A stretch of DNA of 64,000 nt from contig NZ_CP022521.1 in NCBI RefSeq assembly GCF_002234535.1, positions 5,564,001-5,628,000 of the forward strand, read 5' to 3'. Origin of the DNA: Actinoalloteichus hoggarensis (lineage in GTDB: Bacteria; Actinomycetota; Actinomycetes; Mycobacteriales; Pseudonocardiaceae). Positions 39,048 to 49,548 of the stretch are shown one piece after another. Both the position numbers and the translations under genes were made by a program. The notes beneath the pieces are model-generated. The model was not told the origin of the DNA, made no database searches, and worked only from the letters and a program-made list of their open reading frames with translations. Position 1 is the stretch's first letter; each line of letters opens with the position of its first letter.

Positions 39048-39951
39048 TCTGCCGGGCGACGCGGTGAGCCGGCAGGCGGTGTAGCAAGCCGAGACGGGGC
39101 AGGTCGGCGCAGGCGGCGCGGGCCGGCGTGGGCTGTCCGTGGCCGGTATGAGCCGAGACTCGGCGGGGCGGACCGGCGAGGCCGCACGAACCGTGCGACG
39201 CGCCGGCAGCCGCCGGGCACATCGACACCGTTCGGCCGTCGGGTCCGGCGGGTGCGCGGCTCAACGGGTCGGCGGCTCCGTCGATGCCCCTGAATGGGGA
39301 GGACCGCGCCTCCGACGTCACGCCGGGCCGGTGCCGGTGAGCGGTCCGAGCGTCCGTCCCGACCACGCGGTCACTCTTCGCCACGGCGGCCCGACAGGAC
39401 GTCGGCAGGCGGGGAGCCGGCCGTGCGCCGTGCCGCGAAGCCGTCACCGGGGCCCGATGGCTCGACGGCCGGGTGGAGATTCGAGGCCACCGGTTCGATG
39501 CTCGACCACCGCGGCATCGGCCCGTCCGGTCCGCCCCGTCCGCTCCAGTCCGGCGCTTTCCGGTCCATCCGTCCGGACCGGCCCGTTCCCGACGCTCCGC
39601 CGACGAGCGAGCGGGCCCGCAGCGGGACGAGAGGGCAGGCAGGAGAGAGCCTGGCGGGCAGAAGACGTCGGTACGGGCCCGCGCGGCGGCACCGCCCTCG
39701 CCGCGACACGACAGCCCCGACGGGCAGGACACCCCCGATCGACAGGCCCTCGTGATCGCCAGGACCGCCGCAGTCAGCCGGACCGCCGCGGACCGACGGC
39801 GGGCGCCGGGCGGCAGGCCGCGGGCGCCGGGCCGCAGAACGCGGGCGGTGGGCCGAGGACTCCGCCGCGGGGACGGCCCCGAACGGCCGGCGTCGGCGCC
39901 GGTCTCGCGAGGCACGGGCGGTGGGCCGGGATCCGGCCCACCGCTCGCCCG
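39048..39951. other. Long GC-rich intergenic stretch
   Basis: About 900 bp between the convergent mutT1-like and hup genes. I see no gene, RNA or clear repeat. Frames are open only because of the GC content. Confidence 0.55.
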
Positions 39952-40782
39952 CTACTTCTTACGGGTGCTGCTCGACCGGCTCGTCGGCTTGGCCGCCGAG
40001 CGGCTCGTACCGGAGCGGGTCGTGCTCCGGCTCGTGGCGGCCTTCGTGGTCGAGCCGCTTCTGGTGCTGCTCGTCGACCGCGTCCCCGTGGACGAGGAGC
40101 TCGACGGCTTGGCGGTGCTCTTGCGCGTGGTGCTGCGGCTCGACGGGCGGGCCGCGGTGGTGGTTCGGCTGGACGAGGACGAGCCCGCGGGCGCGCTCTT
40201 CGCCGTCGTCGACCGGCTGGTCCCCGATTTCGTGGTGCTGCGTCCGGTGGAACGGGCGGAGGTGCTCCGGCTGCTCGACGAGGCCGACGAGGACCGGCTG
40301 CCGGTCGTCGAGGGCCTGCTTCGGCTGGTCCCGGACGTGCTGCGCCCGGTGGTCGACCGAGTGCCGGTGGAGCGGCTGCCACTGGAACTCGCCCGGCTGG
40401 TCGAGGACTTCGAGGTCGATCCGGACCGCGAGGACGGCTTGGACTCCTGCGTGGTCGACCGGGCGGAGGTGCTCGTCGACCGCTGGGTGGGCAGGCGCGG
40501 CAGCTTACGACTGCCGTCGATGACCTCTTTGAAATTCGTTCCGGGCCGGAAGGCCGGCACCGTCGTCTTCTTGACCTTCACGGCCTCCCCGGTGCGGGGA
40601 TTCCGTGCGGTCCGGGCGGCTCTGGCTCTCTTCTCGAAGACTCCGAATCCCGAGATGTTCACTTTGTCGCCCTTGTTGACGCTTCGGACGATGACGTCGA
40701 GGAGTTCGTCGACCGCGGCACCGGCGGTCTTCTTGTCGCCGAGACGCTGCGAAAGCGCGTCGACGAGCTCTGCCTTGTTCAC
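39952..40782 (-). CDS. hup: HU-family nucleoid protein with Ser/Thr/Arg-rich tail
   Basis: A 276-aa protein. Residues 1-90 are a normal HU domain ([60 protein letters not shown]). The remaining 185 residues are a disordered tail made almost only of Ser, Thr, Arg and some Lys/Ala (for example [20 protein letters not shown]). Mycobacterial HupB and streptomycete HupS have Lys/Ala/Pro-rich tails instead. The start is GTG preceded by GAGGGA. It is downstream of leuCD, its conserved actinobacterial place. The tail could bind DNA and be phosphorylated, which is inference. Confidence 0.93.
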   Translation of the reverse strand: MNKAELVDALSQRLGDKKTAGAAVDELLDVIVRSVNKGDKVNISGFGVFEKRARAARTARNPRTGEAVKVKKTTVPAFRPGTNFKEVIDGSRKLPRLPTQRSTSTSARSTTQESKPSSRSGSTSKSSTSRASSSGSRSTGTRSTTGRSTSGTSRSRPSTTGSRSSSASSSSRSTSARSTGRSTTKSGTSRSTTAKSAPAGSSSSSRTTTAARPSSRSTTRKSTAKPSSSSSTGTRSTSSTRSGSTTKAATSRSTTRSGTSRSAAKPTSRSSSTRKK

Positions 40783-40993
40783 TTTCGGTCCCTCCCGAGA
40801 CGAACAGTGCGCTCGCAGCCCTGGTAGCGCGAGGGGAGCCTGCTCATTCCGGCCGGCTCTGGCGTCACCGTAAGCCCGGTTTCCGACCTTCGCCACGTGT
40901 CCGACGAGCGGCTTCCATGTCCAGGGCTTGAGAATGCGTCGCACGGGATGTCCTCGGTGCCGTTTCAGCGCCGCGACGAGACCGATGGTGAAC

Positions 40994-41026
40994 GCCGGAT
41001 CTCCTTTGCCCACAAGGAGATCCGGC
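40994..41026 (-). terminator. Terminator hairpin downstream of leuD
   Basis: GCCGGATCTCCTT, a 7-nt loop, and the perfect complement (13-bp stem), 10 bp past the leuD stop. There is no T-run. It separates leuCD from hup. Confidence 0.7.
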
Positions 41027-41035
41027 TATCGCGAA

Positions 41036-41638
41036 TCAACCGAGCCGCGCCGGAAGCGTGGTCGGAAGCCGGGATGGGCGATCCTGCTCGAAAGTGTTGA
41101 TGTCATCCGCATGACGCAGCGTCAGCGCGATGTCGTCCAGGCCTTCCAGGAGGCGCCACCGCGTGTAGTCGTCCACGTGGAAGCGGACCGTGAGGTCCTT
41201 CGCGACGATCGTCTTCTCCCGCAGGTCCACCGTCAACTCGGTGCCGGGCTCGGTCTCCAGCAGCTTCCAGAGCTGCTCGACGTCGGACTGCTCGCACTGC
41301 GCGGCGAGCAGTCCCTGCTTGCCCGCGTTGCCCCGGAAGATGTCCGCGAAGCGAGCGGAGACGACGACGCGGAAGCCGTAGTCGCTCAGCGCCCACACGG
41401 CGTGCTCCCGGGAGGATCCGGTGCCGAAGTCCGGACCCGCCACGAGGACGCTGCCCGCGCGGAAGGGCTCCTGGTTCAGGACGAAGTGCTCGTCGGTCCG
41501 CCAGGCCGCGAAGAGCCCGTCGCCGAAGCCGGTTCGGCTGACGCGCTTGAGGTAGACGGCGGGGATGATCTGGTCGGTGTCGACGTTCGAGCGCCGCAGC
41601 GGGACGCCGACACCGGTGTGCGTGGTGAACGCCTGCAT
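41036..41638 (-). CDS. leuD: 3-isopropylmalate dehydratase small subunit
   Basis: A 200-aa subunit that, with LeuC, isomerises 2- to 3-isopropylmalate in leucine synthesis. Typical: [20 protein letters not shown] and [20 protein letters not shown], ending in the swivel domain. The ATG giving [14 protein letters not shown] was chosen over longer frames. It follows leuC after 183 bp and is followed by a strong hairpin. Confidence 0.96.
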   Translation of the reverse strand: MQAFTTHTGVGVPLRRSNVDTDQIIPAVYLKRVSRTGFGDGLFAAWRTDEHFVLNQEPFRAGSVLVAGPDFGTGSSREHAVWALSDYGFRVVVSARFADIFRGNAGKQGLLAAQCEQSDVEQLWKLLETEPGTELTVDLREKTIVAKDLTVRFHVDDYTRWRLLEGLDDIALTLRHADDINTFEQDRPSRLPTTLPARLG

Positions 41639-41821
41639 GTCGTCGAGATCCTGTTCGTCATCGTGCGTGATGGTGGTGGAGGGCGAGTCGTCGTGCGCCG
41701 CACGCGGTCGTCCGGACCCGTGCCCGAGTGCCTCCTCGGGCCCTGGCCGCCGGTCCACGAGAGCCTTCGGTGTCGCCCGCGCGCAAGGTCCGGACGTGCG
41801 TGCCGAGCGGTTCCGGACGCC

Positions 41822-43225
41822 TCAGTTCAGGTCCTCGGGTGAGGACAGCGTGCCGCGTACCGCGGTCGCGGCGGCGACCAGCGGCGAGACGAGGTGGGTC
41901 CGACCGCCACGCCCCTGCCTGCCCTCGAAGTTCCGATTGGACGTCGACGCGCTGCGCTCTCCCGGCTTGAGCTGGTCGGGATTCATGCCCAGACACATCG
42001 AACAGCCCGCGGAACGCCATTCGGCACCCGCCGTGGCGAACACCTCGTGCAGGCCTTCGGCCTCGGCCTGACTGCGCACCTTCATCGAGCCCGGCACCAC
42101 GAGCATCCGCACGCCGCCCGCGACCGTGCGGCCTCGGATGACCTCGGCGGCGGCCCGCAGGTCCTCGATCCGACCGTTGGTGCAGGAGCCGAGGAACACG
42201 GTGTCGACCGGGATCTCCCGCAGCGGAGTGCCGGGTTCCAGCCCCATGTAGGTCAGGGCCTTCTCGGCCGCGAACCGCTCGTTCTCGTCGGCGATGGCCT
42301 CGGGGTCGGGAACCGAGGCGGACAACGGCAGCCCCTGTCCCGGGTTGGTGCCCCAGGTGACGAAGGGCGCGAGGGAGTCGGCGTCGATGACCACCTCGGC
42401 GTCGAATTCGGCGTCGGGGTCGGTGCGCAGCGTGCGCCAGTACTCGACGGCCTCGTCCCACTCGGCGCCCTGCGGCGCGTGCGGCCGGTCCTTGAGATAG
42501 GCGAAGGTGGTCTCGTCCGGCGCGATGAGCCCCGCTCGCGCGCCCGCCTCGATGGACATGTTGCAGACCGTCATCCTGGCCTCCATCGACAGCGCCTCGA
42601 TCGCGCTGCCCCGGTACTCCAGGACGTATCCCTGACCGCCGCCGGTGCCGATCCGGGCGATCACGGCGAGGATGACGTCCTTGCTCGTGACGCCGGGGCG
42701 CAGGGTTCCGTTGATGGTGACGGCCATCGTCTTGAACGGGCGCAGCGGCAGCGTCTGCGTGGCGAGGACGTGCTCGACCTCCGAGGTGCCGATGCCCAGC
42801 GCGATCGAGCCGAAGGCGCCGTGCGTCGAGGTGTGGCTGTCGCCGCAGACGACCGTCATGCCGGGTTGGGTGAGCCCGAGCTGCGGTCCCACCACGTGGA
42901 CGATGCCCTGTTCGTCGTCGCCCATCGAGTGCAGTCGGACGCCGAACTCCGCGCAGTTGCGGCGCAGGGTGTCGACCTGGGTACGCGACACGAGATCGGC
43001 GATCGGCTGGTCGATGTCGGTGGTGGGGACGTTGTGGTCCTCGGTGGCGATCGTCAGGTCCGGCCTGCGGACCGGGCGGTTCGCGAGCCGCAGCCCGTCG
43101 AAGGCCTGCGGGCTGGTCACCTCGTGCACGAGGTGCAGGTCGATGTAGAGCAGATCCGGCTCGTCACCACTGCCCTGCCGCACGACGTGCGCGTCCCACA
43201 CCTTCTCCGCGAGTGTGCGAGCCAT
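41822..43225 (-). CDS. leuC: 3-isopropylmalate dehydratase large subunit
   Basis: A 467-aa aconitase-family protein carrying the [4Fe-4S] cluster. Cluster cysteines are seen in [14 protein letters not shown] and [13 protein letters not shown]; substrate motifs include [11 protein letters not shown] and [22 protein letters not shown] lies just before the ATG. It is divergent from ndgR with only 70 bp between, where an IclR-type operator is seen (43257-43273), so NdgR probably controls leuCD. Confidence 0.97.
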   Translation of the reverse strand: MARTLAEKVWDAHVVRQGSGDEPDLLYIDLHLVHEVTSPQAFDGLRLANRPVRRPDLTIATEDHNVPTTDIDQPIADLVSRTQVDTLRRNCAEFGVRLHSMGDDEQGIVHVVGPQLGLTQPGMTVVCGDSHTSTHGAFGSIALGIGTSEVEHVLATQTLPLRPFKTMAVTINGTLRPGVTSKDVILAVIARIGTGGGQGYVLEYRGSAIEALSMEARMTVCNMSIEAGARAGLIAPDETTFAYLKDRPHAPQGAEWDEAVEYWRTLRTDPDAEFDAEVVIDADSLAPFVTWGTNPGQGLPLSASVPDPEAIADENERFAAEKALTYMGLEPGTPLREIPVDTVFLGSCTNGRIEDLRAAAEVIRGRTVAGGVRMLVVPGSMKVRSQAEAEGLHEVFATAGAEWRSAGCSMCLGMNPDQLKPGERSASTSNRNFEGRQGRGGRTHLVSPLVAAATAVRGTLSSPEDLN

Positions 43226-43256
43226 CGCTCCTCCCCATCGAGGTCTCTGTCCCACC

Positions 43257-43273
43257 ATCTGGACATCCCAGAT
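43257..43273. promoter_or_regulatory. NdgR (IclR) operator candidate between leuC and ndgR
   Basis: ATCTGG-N5-CCAGAT, a perfect 6+6 inverted repeat 32 bp from the leuC start and 23 bp from the ndgR start. In Streptomyces NdgR is known to bind the leuC-ndgR region; this repeat is the best local candidate. Confidence 0.6.
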
Positions 43274-43295
43274 CGCGAGAAGTTAGTATCGGTTC

Positions 43296-43997
43296 GTGGG
43301 ACAGCATAGCGGCATCGGTGTACTGGACAAGGCAGTGGCCGTCCTCAGCGCGGTGGCGGACGACCCCTGCGGACTCGCCGAACTCTGCGCACGAACCGGC
43401 CTGCCCAGGGCGACCGCGCACCGGCTCGCGGTCGGCCTGGAGGTGCACCGACTGCTCCGCAGAGGGGCCGACGGCCGCTGGCGCCCCGGGGCGGCCCTGA
43501 GCGAGCTGGCGGGCACGGCCAGCGACCCGCTGCTGGAGGCGTCCGCCTCCGTGCTGCCCAGACTGCGGGACATCACCGGCGAGAGCGTCCAGCTCTACCG
43601 GCGCGACGGGATGCAGCGGGTCTGCATCGCGACGGCCGAGCCGCCGAGCGGACTGCGGGACACGGTCCCCATCGGCAGCAGGCTGTCGATGACGGCGGGC
43701 TCCGGGGCGAAGGTCCTGGCCGCCTGGGCGGACCCCGGCACCCAGCGGGCGGTGCTGGCCGACGCCGTCTACGGCGAGCGGACGCTGGTGGAGGTCCGAC
43801 GCCGGGGCTGGGCGCAGAGCGTCGCCGAACGGGAGCCGGGGGTCGCCAGCGTCTCCGCCCCGGTGCGTGACAGCGCGAGTGCCGTGATCGCGGCGATCTC
43901 GGTGTCCGGGCCGGTCGATCGGATCGGTCGGAAGCCGGGCGCCCGGTGGGCGTCCGATCTCCTGGCGGCGGCCGAGGCACTCCAGTCTCGGCTCTGA
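43296..43997 (+). CDS. ndgR: IclR-family regulator NdgR
   Basis: A 233-aa regulator: an N-terminal winged helix (GIGVLDKAVAVLSAVADDPC, LAELCARTGLPRATAHRLAV) and an IclR effector domain (RLSMTAGSGAKVLAAWADPG, ASVSAPVRDSASAVIAAISV). Its position opposite leuC is the hallmark of actinobacterial NdgR/LeuR, which controls leucine and other amino acid genes. GTG start. Ligand not known from sequence. Confidence 0.93.
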   Translation: MGQHSGIGVLDKAVAVLSAVADDPCGLAELCARTGLPRATAHRLAVGLEVHRLLRRGADGRWRPGAALSELAGTASDPLLEASASVLPRLRDITGESVQLYRRDGMQRVCIATAEPPSGLRDTVPIGSRLSMTAGSGAKVLAAWADPGTQRAVLADAVYGERTLVEVRRRGWAQSVAEREPGVASVSAPVRDSASAVIAAISVSGPVDRIGRKPGARWASDLLAAAEALQSRL

Positions 43998-45412
43998 AGA
44001 GCCTCGCACCGGGCTCGCCCGCAGCGGCGGAATCGCGACCACGGCACGGATGGCACGCGCGCCCGGCACGGTGGCCTGGGCGGGGTCTCCTGTGGCGGCG
44101 GGTCCCTGGGCAGAGACCCGACCGCGAGGGTTCGTCGGCGGCACCCTGCGGCTCGCGATGCGTCCCGAACACACTGCGGGCCGAGACGCGCGGTGTCCTC
44201 GCTCACGATGCCGGTCGCCCCGCTGTCTCCCGCCCCGCCTCTCGCCACACGGCTTCGCGCACTCACGCGGTGCGACACCCCAGGGTCAGGATGAGCAGGC
44301 ATGCCGGAGCGTGGCGCCGGGACACCGCCGCCCGCCGGGCGGGTGATTCACGACACCATCGGAGTGGATCAGCCGACGTGGGCGCCGACAGGTGGCCTGC
44401 GGCGGCCTGATCCGGGGCTGGTTCGAGAACGGCCCGCCGATGCCGAGGCCTGCGTCGACCGGCGACGCAGGCCCGACCGTGGTCCGGGGCCCATGCTGCC
44501 GCGACTTCGAACGTGGCCGGGTCCCCGGCGCGGTGCCCTTTCCGGGTCCGATGCGGTTCGGGCTCCTCGTACTGGCTCGGGCCGCGACGGTGAGGGAGCA
44601 GGCGGTCGCGGCGCATCGCCTGCTCGGCCTTCGCGACGTCTCGCGCTCGTACGGGTTCGGGACGGTGCCGGTCCAGGACGGCGCGAGTACGAGGCGGTGC
44701 GCGGTCGGGACCGTGCGGATTCACGACGGCGCGAGATCGAGACCGGTCGGATTCGAGGCAACGGCGGACGTTCCCCGTACCGCCGTCAGCCTGCCGTGCG
44801 CCGCGGAGACGCCCGCACCGTCCGCGGCGGCCCCCTCCGGCTCGGCGCCGACCTTTCGCCGCCCTACGGCCGTGCTGAGCCCCGAGACGACACCGCAGGC
44901 GCTCGGCCTGCCGAGGGCGGCGACCCCGAGCCGCCGGACGAGTCCGGTCGACACAGGACTTCGACAGCGGGATTCGCAGACTCCGTCGCGTGCGAGAGGT
45001 TCGGGCAGGCCCGCTCCGTGCGGGGCGCCGCCTCACGCCGATCGGATCGAGAGCGACTCGTGAGTCGGATCAGCCGATCCCGTCCGGCGGTGGCGCGGCA
45101 GGTCGTCGAACGTGAAGGTCCGGCCGGCGGTTCTCACTCAGCAGGGAGAGCCGGACACCGACCAACGCGTTCGCCGAGGACGTCGCGGAGCGCGGGTCCC
45201 TCAGCCCGTCGCCGGTCGGCGGCGTCGGTGTGGCAGCCGGGATGGACCGACCCACGGATCCGCTCACGCCTGCCGGCGCACAGGCTCGGCCCGCAGGCGA
45301 CACCTCAGCCATGTCGTGCCCCGAGACAGGTCCGCGGTCGCCGCCTCCGGCCTCGGGAAACACGGGTGCGGCCGCCCGGGACTCGCACCACATCGACGAT
45401 GACAGAAAAAGA
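43998..45412. other. Long intergenic stretch between ndgR and the tRNA genes
   Basis: About 1.4 kb with no credible gene. Open frames are low complexity. At about 44657 and 44705 an imperfect 30-bp direct repeat (TCGGGACsGTGCsG... to GACGGCGCGAG) occurs 48 bp apart; otherwise nothing stands out. Confidence 0.5.
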
Positions 45413-45454
45413 AAATGGGACCTATTCGACACTTCTGTCGAATAGGTCCCATTT
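45413..45454 (-). terminator. Strong rho-independent terminator of the tRNA unit
   Basis: A perfect 19-bp stem (AAATGGGACCTATTCGACA and complement) with a CTTC loop. On the minus strand it is followed by TTTTCTTTTTCT, so it ends transcription coming from tRNA-Glu. It is the clearest intrinsic terminator in the window. Confidence 0.9.
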
Positions 45455-45463
45455 ATTCCCAGG

Positions 45464-45536
45464 TAGCCCCGACGGGATTTGAACCCGCGCTACCGCCTTG
45501 AGAGGGCGGCGTCCTAGGCCGCTAGACGACGGGGCC
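45464..45536 (-). tRNA. tRNA-Glu (CTC)
   Basis: A 73-nt cloverleaf: acceptor GGCCCCG with CGGGGCT, anticodon loop around CTC in GCCCTCTCAAGGC, and T-arm GGGTTCGAATCCC. The 3' CCA is not encoded. It is 64 nt downstream of tRNA-Gln on the same strand. Confidence 0.95.
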
Positions 45537-45600
45537 TTGGTTATTCTCTTGTCCGTCTTGCTGTGAAAGACCCTACCACACTCGGTTTTGTGTCTTTCAG

Positions 45601-45672
45601 CTGGGGTACCAGGACTCGAACCTAGACCAACAGAGCCAGAATCTGCCGTGCTGCCAATTACACCATACCCCA
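45601..45672 (-). tRNA. tRNA-Gln (CTG)
   Basis: A 72-nt cloverleaf: acceptor TGGGGTA with TACCCCA and discriminator G, anticodon CTG in GATTCTGGCTC, and T-arm AGGTTCGAGTCCT. CCA is not encoded. First tRNA of a two-gene unit ending at the terminator near 45413. gltX lies close by, an apt neighbour for tRNA-Glu and tRNA-Gln. Confidence 0.95.
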
Positions 45673-45800
45673 CTGTCCCGGCGGGCTGATCTCCGTCTCC
45701 GGCGACCCGCTCCCCGTTCCGGTGACAGATATTAGACCACCATCCCCCCAGATGCGAAATCGGCTCCCCGCAGAGCAGGCGCCCGCACCGTCGCGCGAGG

Positions 45801-46532
45801 TCAGCGAGGGTGCGGCAGCCGAGGAAAGACCAGGTCGGGGAGTTCCGACAGGCTGGAGATGACCGAGACGCCCACCGGCACCCCGTCCGCCTCGCCCCGC
45901 CGATCCAGCCAGACTCCGTGCAGTCCCGCGGCGACCGCGCCCGAGGCGTCCAGATCCAGCCGGTCGCCGACATGGATGGTCTCGCTCGGTGCGACGCCGA
46001 GCGCCTCGCAGGCTGTGTGGAAGATCATGGGATCCGGTTTGCCGATACCGAGTTCTTCGGAGATCACCACGTGATCGAAGGCATCGATGAGACCGACCGC
46101 CTTCAGTTTCCGTCGCTGATAACGCGAGGCCGCATTGGTAATCACAGCCAGTCGCAGGCCGCTCGCCTTCAGCCACTTCAGGCAGGGCCAGGCGTCATCG
46201 AAGAGCTGCCAGGTCTGAGCGATGCAGGACAATCGATGTTCTTCGCGTTCGGCGGCCTCGCCGTCATCGAGTTCCTCGCCCAGGTCGGCGAAGAACTCCT
46301 TGGTTCTCTCTCGGCGCATGGTGTCGAAGTCGACCTCACCCGCGTGATAGCGGAGATGGTGAAGATCGGTGGTCCTGCGCCACGCAGGCCAGGCGTCGTC
46401 ATGGCCGAGGAGCGCTGCGAGGCCCGATCGGGCCGAGGTCTCGTAGTCGACCAGGGTGTCGTCGATGTCGAGGCAGACCGCGCGGATGCTGCCGCTGGGC
46501 AGCGTAGAAGGCGAGACTAGGGCAGATGTCAC
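45801..46532 (-). CDS. HAD-superfamily hydrolase
   Basis: A 243-aa phosphatase-like protein. HAD motif I is VCLDIDDTLVDYE (nucleophile Asp and Asp+2), motif II ITNAASRYQ, motif III lysine in LGIGKPDP, motif IV HVGDRLDLDASGA. The helical cap lies at about residues 35-105, as in YjjG/DUF-type phosphatases. Substrate unknown. Between the tRNAs and gltX on the same strand, 137 bp after gltX. Confidence 0.9.
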   Translation of the reverse strand: MTSALVSPSTLPSGSIRAVCLDIDDTLVDYETSARSGLAALLGHDDAWPAWRRTTDLHHLRYHAGEVDFDTMRRERTKEFFADLGEELDDGEAAEREEHRLSCIAQTWQLFDDAWPCLKWLKASGLRLAVITNAASRYQRRKLKAVGLIDAFDHVVISEELGIGKPDPMIFHTACEALGVAPSETIHVGDRLDLDASGAVAAGLHGVWLDRRGEADGVPVGVSVISSLSELPDLVFPRLPHPR

Positions 46533-46632
46533 CCCGTGAGGTTAGGCGTGCACGCGACGCGATGAACTCGGCTGACAAGGTGATCCGGCCGGAGCTTCCT
46601 CGATACAGCTCGTGACAAGCCGTGAACGAACA

Positions 46633-46661
46633 CCGGTCGTGACCACGAAGGTCACGACCGG
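46633..46661 (-). terminator. Terminator hairpin downstream of gltX
   Basis: CCGGTCGTGACC, a 5-nt loop, and the perfect complement (12-bp stem), 7 bp past the gltX stop. No T-run. Confidence 0.7.
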
Positions 46662-46668
46662 GTGAGCC

Positions 46669-48165
46669 TCACTGTGCCTGATCGAGAGCCTTCCGCAGCC
46701 TCCCGAGCGTGCGCTCGCGCCCCAGCAGCTCCATCGACTCGTACAGCGGCGGCGAGACGGTGCGGCCCGTCACCGCCACCCGAACCGGTGCGAACGCCTT
46801 CCTCGGCTTGAGACCGAGTCCGTCCACCAGCGCCGTCTTCAGCGCACCCTCGATCGCCTCGGTGGTCCAGTCGTTCAGCGTGTCCAGCGCCTCGATCGCC
46901 GCGGTCAGCACCGGCCCGGCCGCCGCGTCGAGCGCCTTGGCCGCGGCCTCCGGCTCGGGGGCGAAGTCCGCGTCGGACACGAAGAGGAATCGCAGCATTC
47001 CGACGACGTCGGAGAGGACGATCAGCCGTTCCTGCACCAGCGGCGCGGCGGCGGCGAGCACCGCCAGCTGCTCCGCCGTCGGCTCCGAGGGCAGCAGCCC
47101 GCCGTCGGTCAGGTACGGAACGGCCCGACGCGCGAACTCCTCGACGGGCAGCGCCCGCAGGTGGGTGGCGTTGATCGCCTCGGCCTTCTTCAGGTCGAAG
47201 CGTGCCGGGTTGGAGCTGACCTGACGGACGTCGAACGCCTCGGCCATCTCCTCGCGGGTGAACACGTCGCGGTCCTCGGCGATCGCCCAGCCCAGCAGCG
47301 CGAGGTAGTTGAGCAGGCCTTCGGGCAGGAAGCCGCGGTCGCGGTAGTTGAAGAGGTTCGACTGCGGGTCGCGCTTGGAGAGCTTGCGGTTCCCCTCGCC
47401 CTGCACCAGCGGCAGGTGACCGAACCGCGGGACGAGCTCGGCTACGCCGATCCGCCGCAACGCCTCGTACAGCGCGATCTGTCGGGGCGTCGAGGAGAGC
47501 AGGTCTTCGCCGCGCAGCACATGAGTGATCTTCATCATGGCGTCGTCGACGGGATTGACGAGCGTGTAAAGCGGTTCGCCGTTGCCTCGGACCAGCACCG
47601 GGTCCGGCACGGAGCCCGCCTTGAAGGTCACCTCGCCCCGAACCAGGTCGTCGAAGGTGATGTCCGAGTCGGGCATCCGCAGCCGCAGCACCGGCAGTCT
47701 GCCCTCGGCACGCAGCTCGGCGCGCCGCTGTTCGGTCAGATCGCGGTCGGCGCCGTCGTAACCGAGCTTGGGGTCACGGCCGGCGGCACGGTGGCGCGCC
47801 TCGATCTCCTCTGGCGTGGAGAACGACTCGTAGACCTCGCCCGCGGCACGGAGCTTCTCGACCACGGCCAGGTGCAGCTCGCGACGCTCGCTCTGCCGGT
47901 ACGGGCCGTACTCGCCGCCGACCTCGGGGCCCTCGTCCCAGTCCAGCCCCAGCCATCGCATGGCGTCCAACAGGGCCAGATAGGACTCCTCGGAGTCCCG
48001 GGCCGCGTCGGTGTCCTCGATGCGGAACACCAGGCTGCCCTTGTTGTGCCTGGCGAACGCCCAGTTGAACAGGGCGGTCCGGATCAGGCCCACGTGCGGG
48101 GTGCCGGTCGGCGACGGACAGAAACGGACGCGGACAGCAGCAGGGCTGGTCTGAGGCTCAGTCAT
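46669..48165 (-). CDS. gltX: Glutamyl-tRNA synthetase
   Basis: A 498-aa class I synthetase. The HIGH-like motif is in [20 protein letters not shown] and the KMSKS-like motif in [15 protein letters not shown]. The ATP and tRNA domains are of normal length. In actinobacteria without GlnRS it may also charge tRNA-Gln for amidation. It is separated from the FAH-family gene by an FAD monooxygenase on the other strand, whereas the two usually adjoin. Confidence 0.97.
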   Translation of the reverse strand: MTEPQTSPAAVRVRFCPSPTGTPHVGLIRTALFNWAFARHNKGSLVFRIEDTDAARDSEESYLALLDAMRWLGLDWDEGPEVGGEYGPYRQSERRELHLAVVEKLRAAGEVYESFSTPEEIEARHRAAGRDPKLGYDGADRDLTEQRRAELRAEGRLPVLRLRMPDSDITFDDLVRGEVTFKAGSVPDPVLVRGNGEPLYTLVNPVDDAMMKITHVLRGEDLLSSTPRQIALYEALRRIGVAELVPRFGHLPLVQGEGNRKLSKRDPQSNLFNYRDRGFLPEGLLNYLALLGWAIAEDRDVFTREEMAEAFDVRQVSSNPARFDLKKAEAINATHLRALPVEEFARRAVPYLTDGGLLPSEPTAEQLAVLAAAAPLVQERLIVLSDVVGMLRFLFVSDADFAPEPEAAAKALDAAAGPVLTAAIEALDTLNDWTTEAIEGALKTALVDGLGLKPRKAFAPVRVAVTGRTVSPPLYESMELLGRERTLGRLRKALDQAQ

Positions 48166-48230
48166 AACCCGATCAGCCTATCCACCCCGCCCCACCTTGA
48201 CAGCACCACCGGCCGGGAGGAGCCTGACAA

Positions 48231-48251
48231 TATTCAACAAGCGTTGAAATA
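48231..48251. promoter_or_regulatory. Operator-like palindrome upstream of the FAD monooxygenase
   Basis: TTCAAC-AAGC-GTTGAA, a perfect 6+6 repeat in an AT-rich patch just before the AGGAGG of the FAD gene. It would suit a repressor of TetR or MarR type; no such gene is adjacent. Confidence 0.5.
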
Positions 48252-48258
48252 GGAGGCG

Positions 48259-49548
48259 ATGATGCCGAAGACAGACGACGACCGGCGCGACGAGCGGACC
48301 ACCTGTGTCGTGGTCGGCGGCGGCCCGGCGGGATTGATGCTGGGCCTGCTGCTCGCGCGGGCCGGGGTGGCCGTGACCGTCCTGGAGAAGCACGGCGACT
48401 TCCTCCGCGACTTCCGCGGTGACACCGTGCATCCCTCCACCCTGACTCTGCTGGACGAACTCGGCCTCGGCGAACGCTTCGCCGCGCTGCCGCAACGCAG
48501 GGTCGACGGGGCACGAGTGCTGCTCGACCAGGGCGTGGCCCGAGTCGGCGACCTCCGGCGGGTCCCCGGCAGGTACAAGCACATCGCGCTGGTGCCGCAG
48601 TGGGACTTCCTGGACCTGATCCGGGACGCCGCGGCGGAGGAACCGACCTTCGAGCTGCGGATGCGCACCGAGGTGGTCGGGGTCGTCCAGGCAGGCGGCC
48701 GGGTGCGCGGCGTCCGCTACCGAGACGAGTCCGGCGAGGGAGAACTGCGGGCCGACCTCGTCGTGGCCTGCGACGGCCGCTCCTCCACCGTTCGCCGCGC
48801 CCTAGGTCTGCGCCCCAGAGAATTCGGCGCGCCGATGGACGTGCTGTGGTTCCGGCTGTCACGCCGGGATTCCGACCCCGAGGGCCTGGTAGCCCGGTTC
48901 CGCCCCGGCGAGGGGCTGATCCTGATCGACCGGGGCGAATACTCGCAGTGCGGCTATCTCATTCCCAAGGGCACCGATGCCGCGCTGCGGGAGCGCGGCG
49001 TCGAGGACTTCCGGACGCGGATCGCGCGGCTCCTGCCGATACTGGCCGACCGTGTGGCGGAGTTGAGCTCCTTCGACGACGTCTCCGCTCTGCGGGTACG
49101 CCTCGACCGACTGCGGCGCTGGCATGTGCCCGGCCTGCTCTGCATCGGCGACGCGGCGCATGCCATGTCGCCCATCGGCGGCGTGGGCATCAATCTGGCG
49201 ATCCAGGATGCCGTCGCCGCCGCCCGCATCACCGTGCCGGGTCTGCTCGCCGGAACCCTGACCAGTCGCGACCTGGCCCGCGTCGGCAGACGCCGGATCG
49301 TTCCCGCGTTGCTCATCCAGACCGCGCAACGGCTCGTGCACCGCAGGCTGTTCCGCGACCTGGACCTGAAGAGCAGCCCCCCGGTGGAGCTCGGCGGCCG
49401 GATGCCGCTGCCGCTACGCCTGATCGATCGGCTTCCGGCCGTTCAGGCGATTCCCGCCACACTCGTCGGAATCGGCCCGCTGCCCGAACACGCGCCCGCC
49501 TTCGCCCGGCGGCCCGCATCCAGCCCGGACCGTCGAGCCCCCGGCTGA
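48259..49548 (+). CDS. FAD-dependent aromatic monooxygenase-like oxidoreductase
   Basis: A 429-aa flavoprotein of the PHBH class. The dinucleotide motif CVVVGGGPAGLMLGLLLARA (about residues 15-34), the DG motif VVACDGRSSTVRRALG (about 170-185) and LCIGDAAHAMSPIGGVGINL (about 294-313) bind FAD. Such enzymes hydroxylate aromatic or polyketide substrates; the substrate is unknown. AGGAGG precedes the ATG. The C-terminal 30 residues are a polar tail. It is inserted between gltX and an FAH gene on the other strand, with an operator-like palindrome upstream. Confidence 0.9.
   Translation: MMPKTDDDRRDERTTCVVVGGGPAGLMLGLLLARAGVAVTVLEKHGDFLRDFRGDTVHPSTLTLLDELGLGERFAALPQRRVDGARVLLDQGVARVGDLRRVPGRYKHIALVPQWDFLDLIRDAAAEEPTFELRMRTEVVGVVQAGGRVRGVRYRDESGEGELRADLVVACDGRSSTVRRALGLRPREFGAPMDVLWFRLSRRDSDPEGLVARFRPGEGLILIDRGEYSQCGYLIPKGTDAALRERGVEDFRTRIARLLPILADRVAELSSFDDVSALRVRLDRLRRWHVPGLLCIGDAAHAMSPIGGVGINLAIQDAVAAARITVPGLLAGTLTSRDLARVGRRRIVPALLIQTAQRLVHRRLFRDLDLKSSPPVELGGRMPLPLRLIDRLPAVQAIPATLVGIGPLPEHAPAFARRPASSPDRRAPG

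Noticed and set aside
44301-45482. Long open frames between ndgR and the tRNA genes
   Set aside because: Low-complexity translations with no motif, and the plus-strand frame runs through the terminator into tRNA-Glu.
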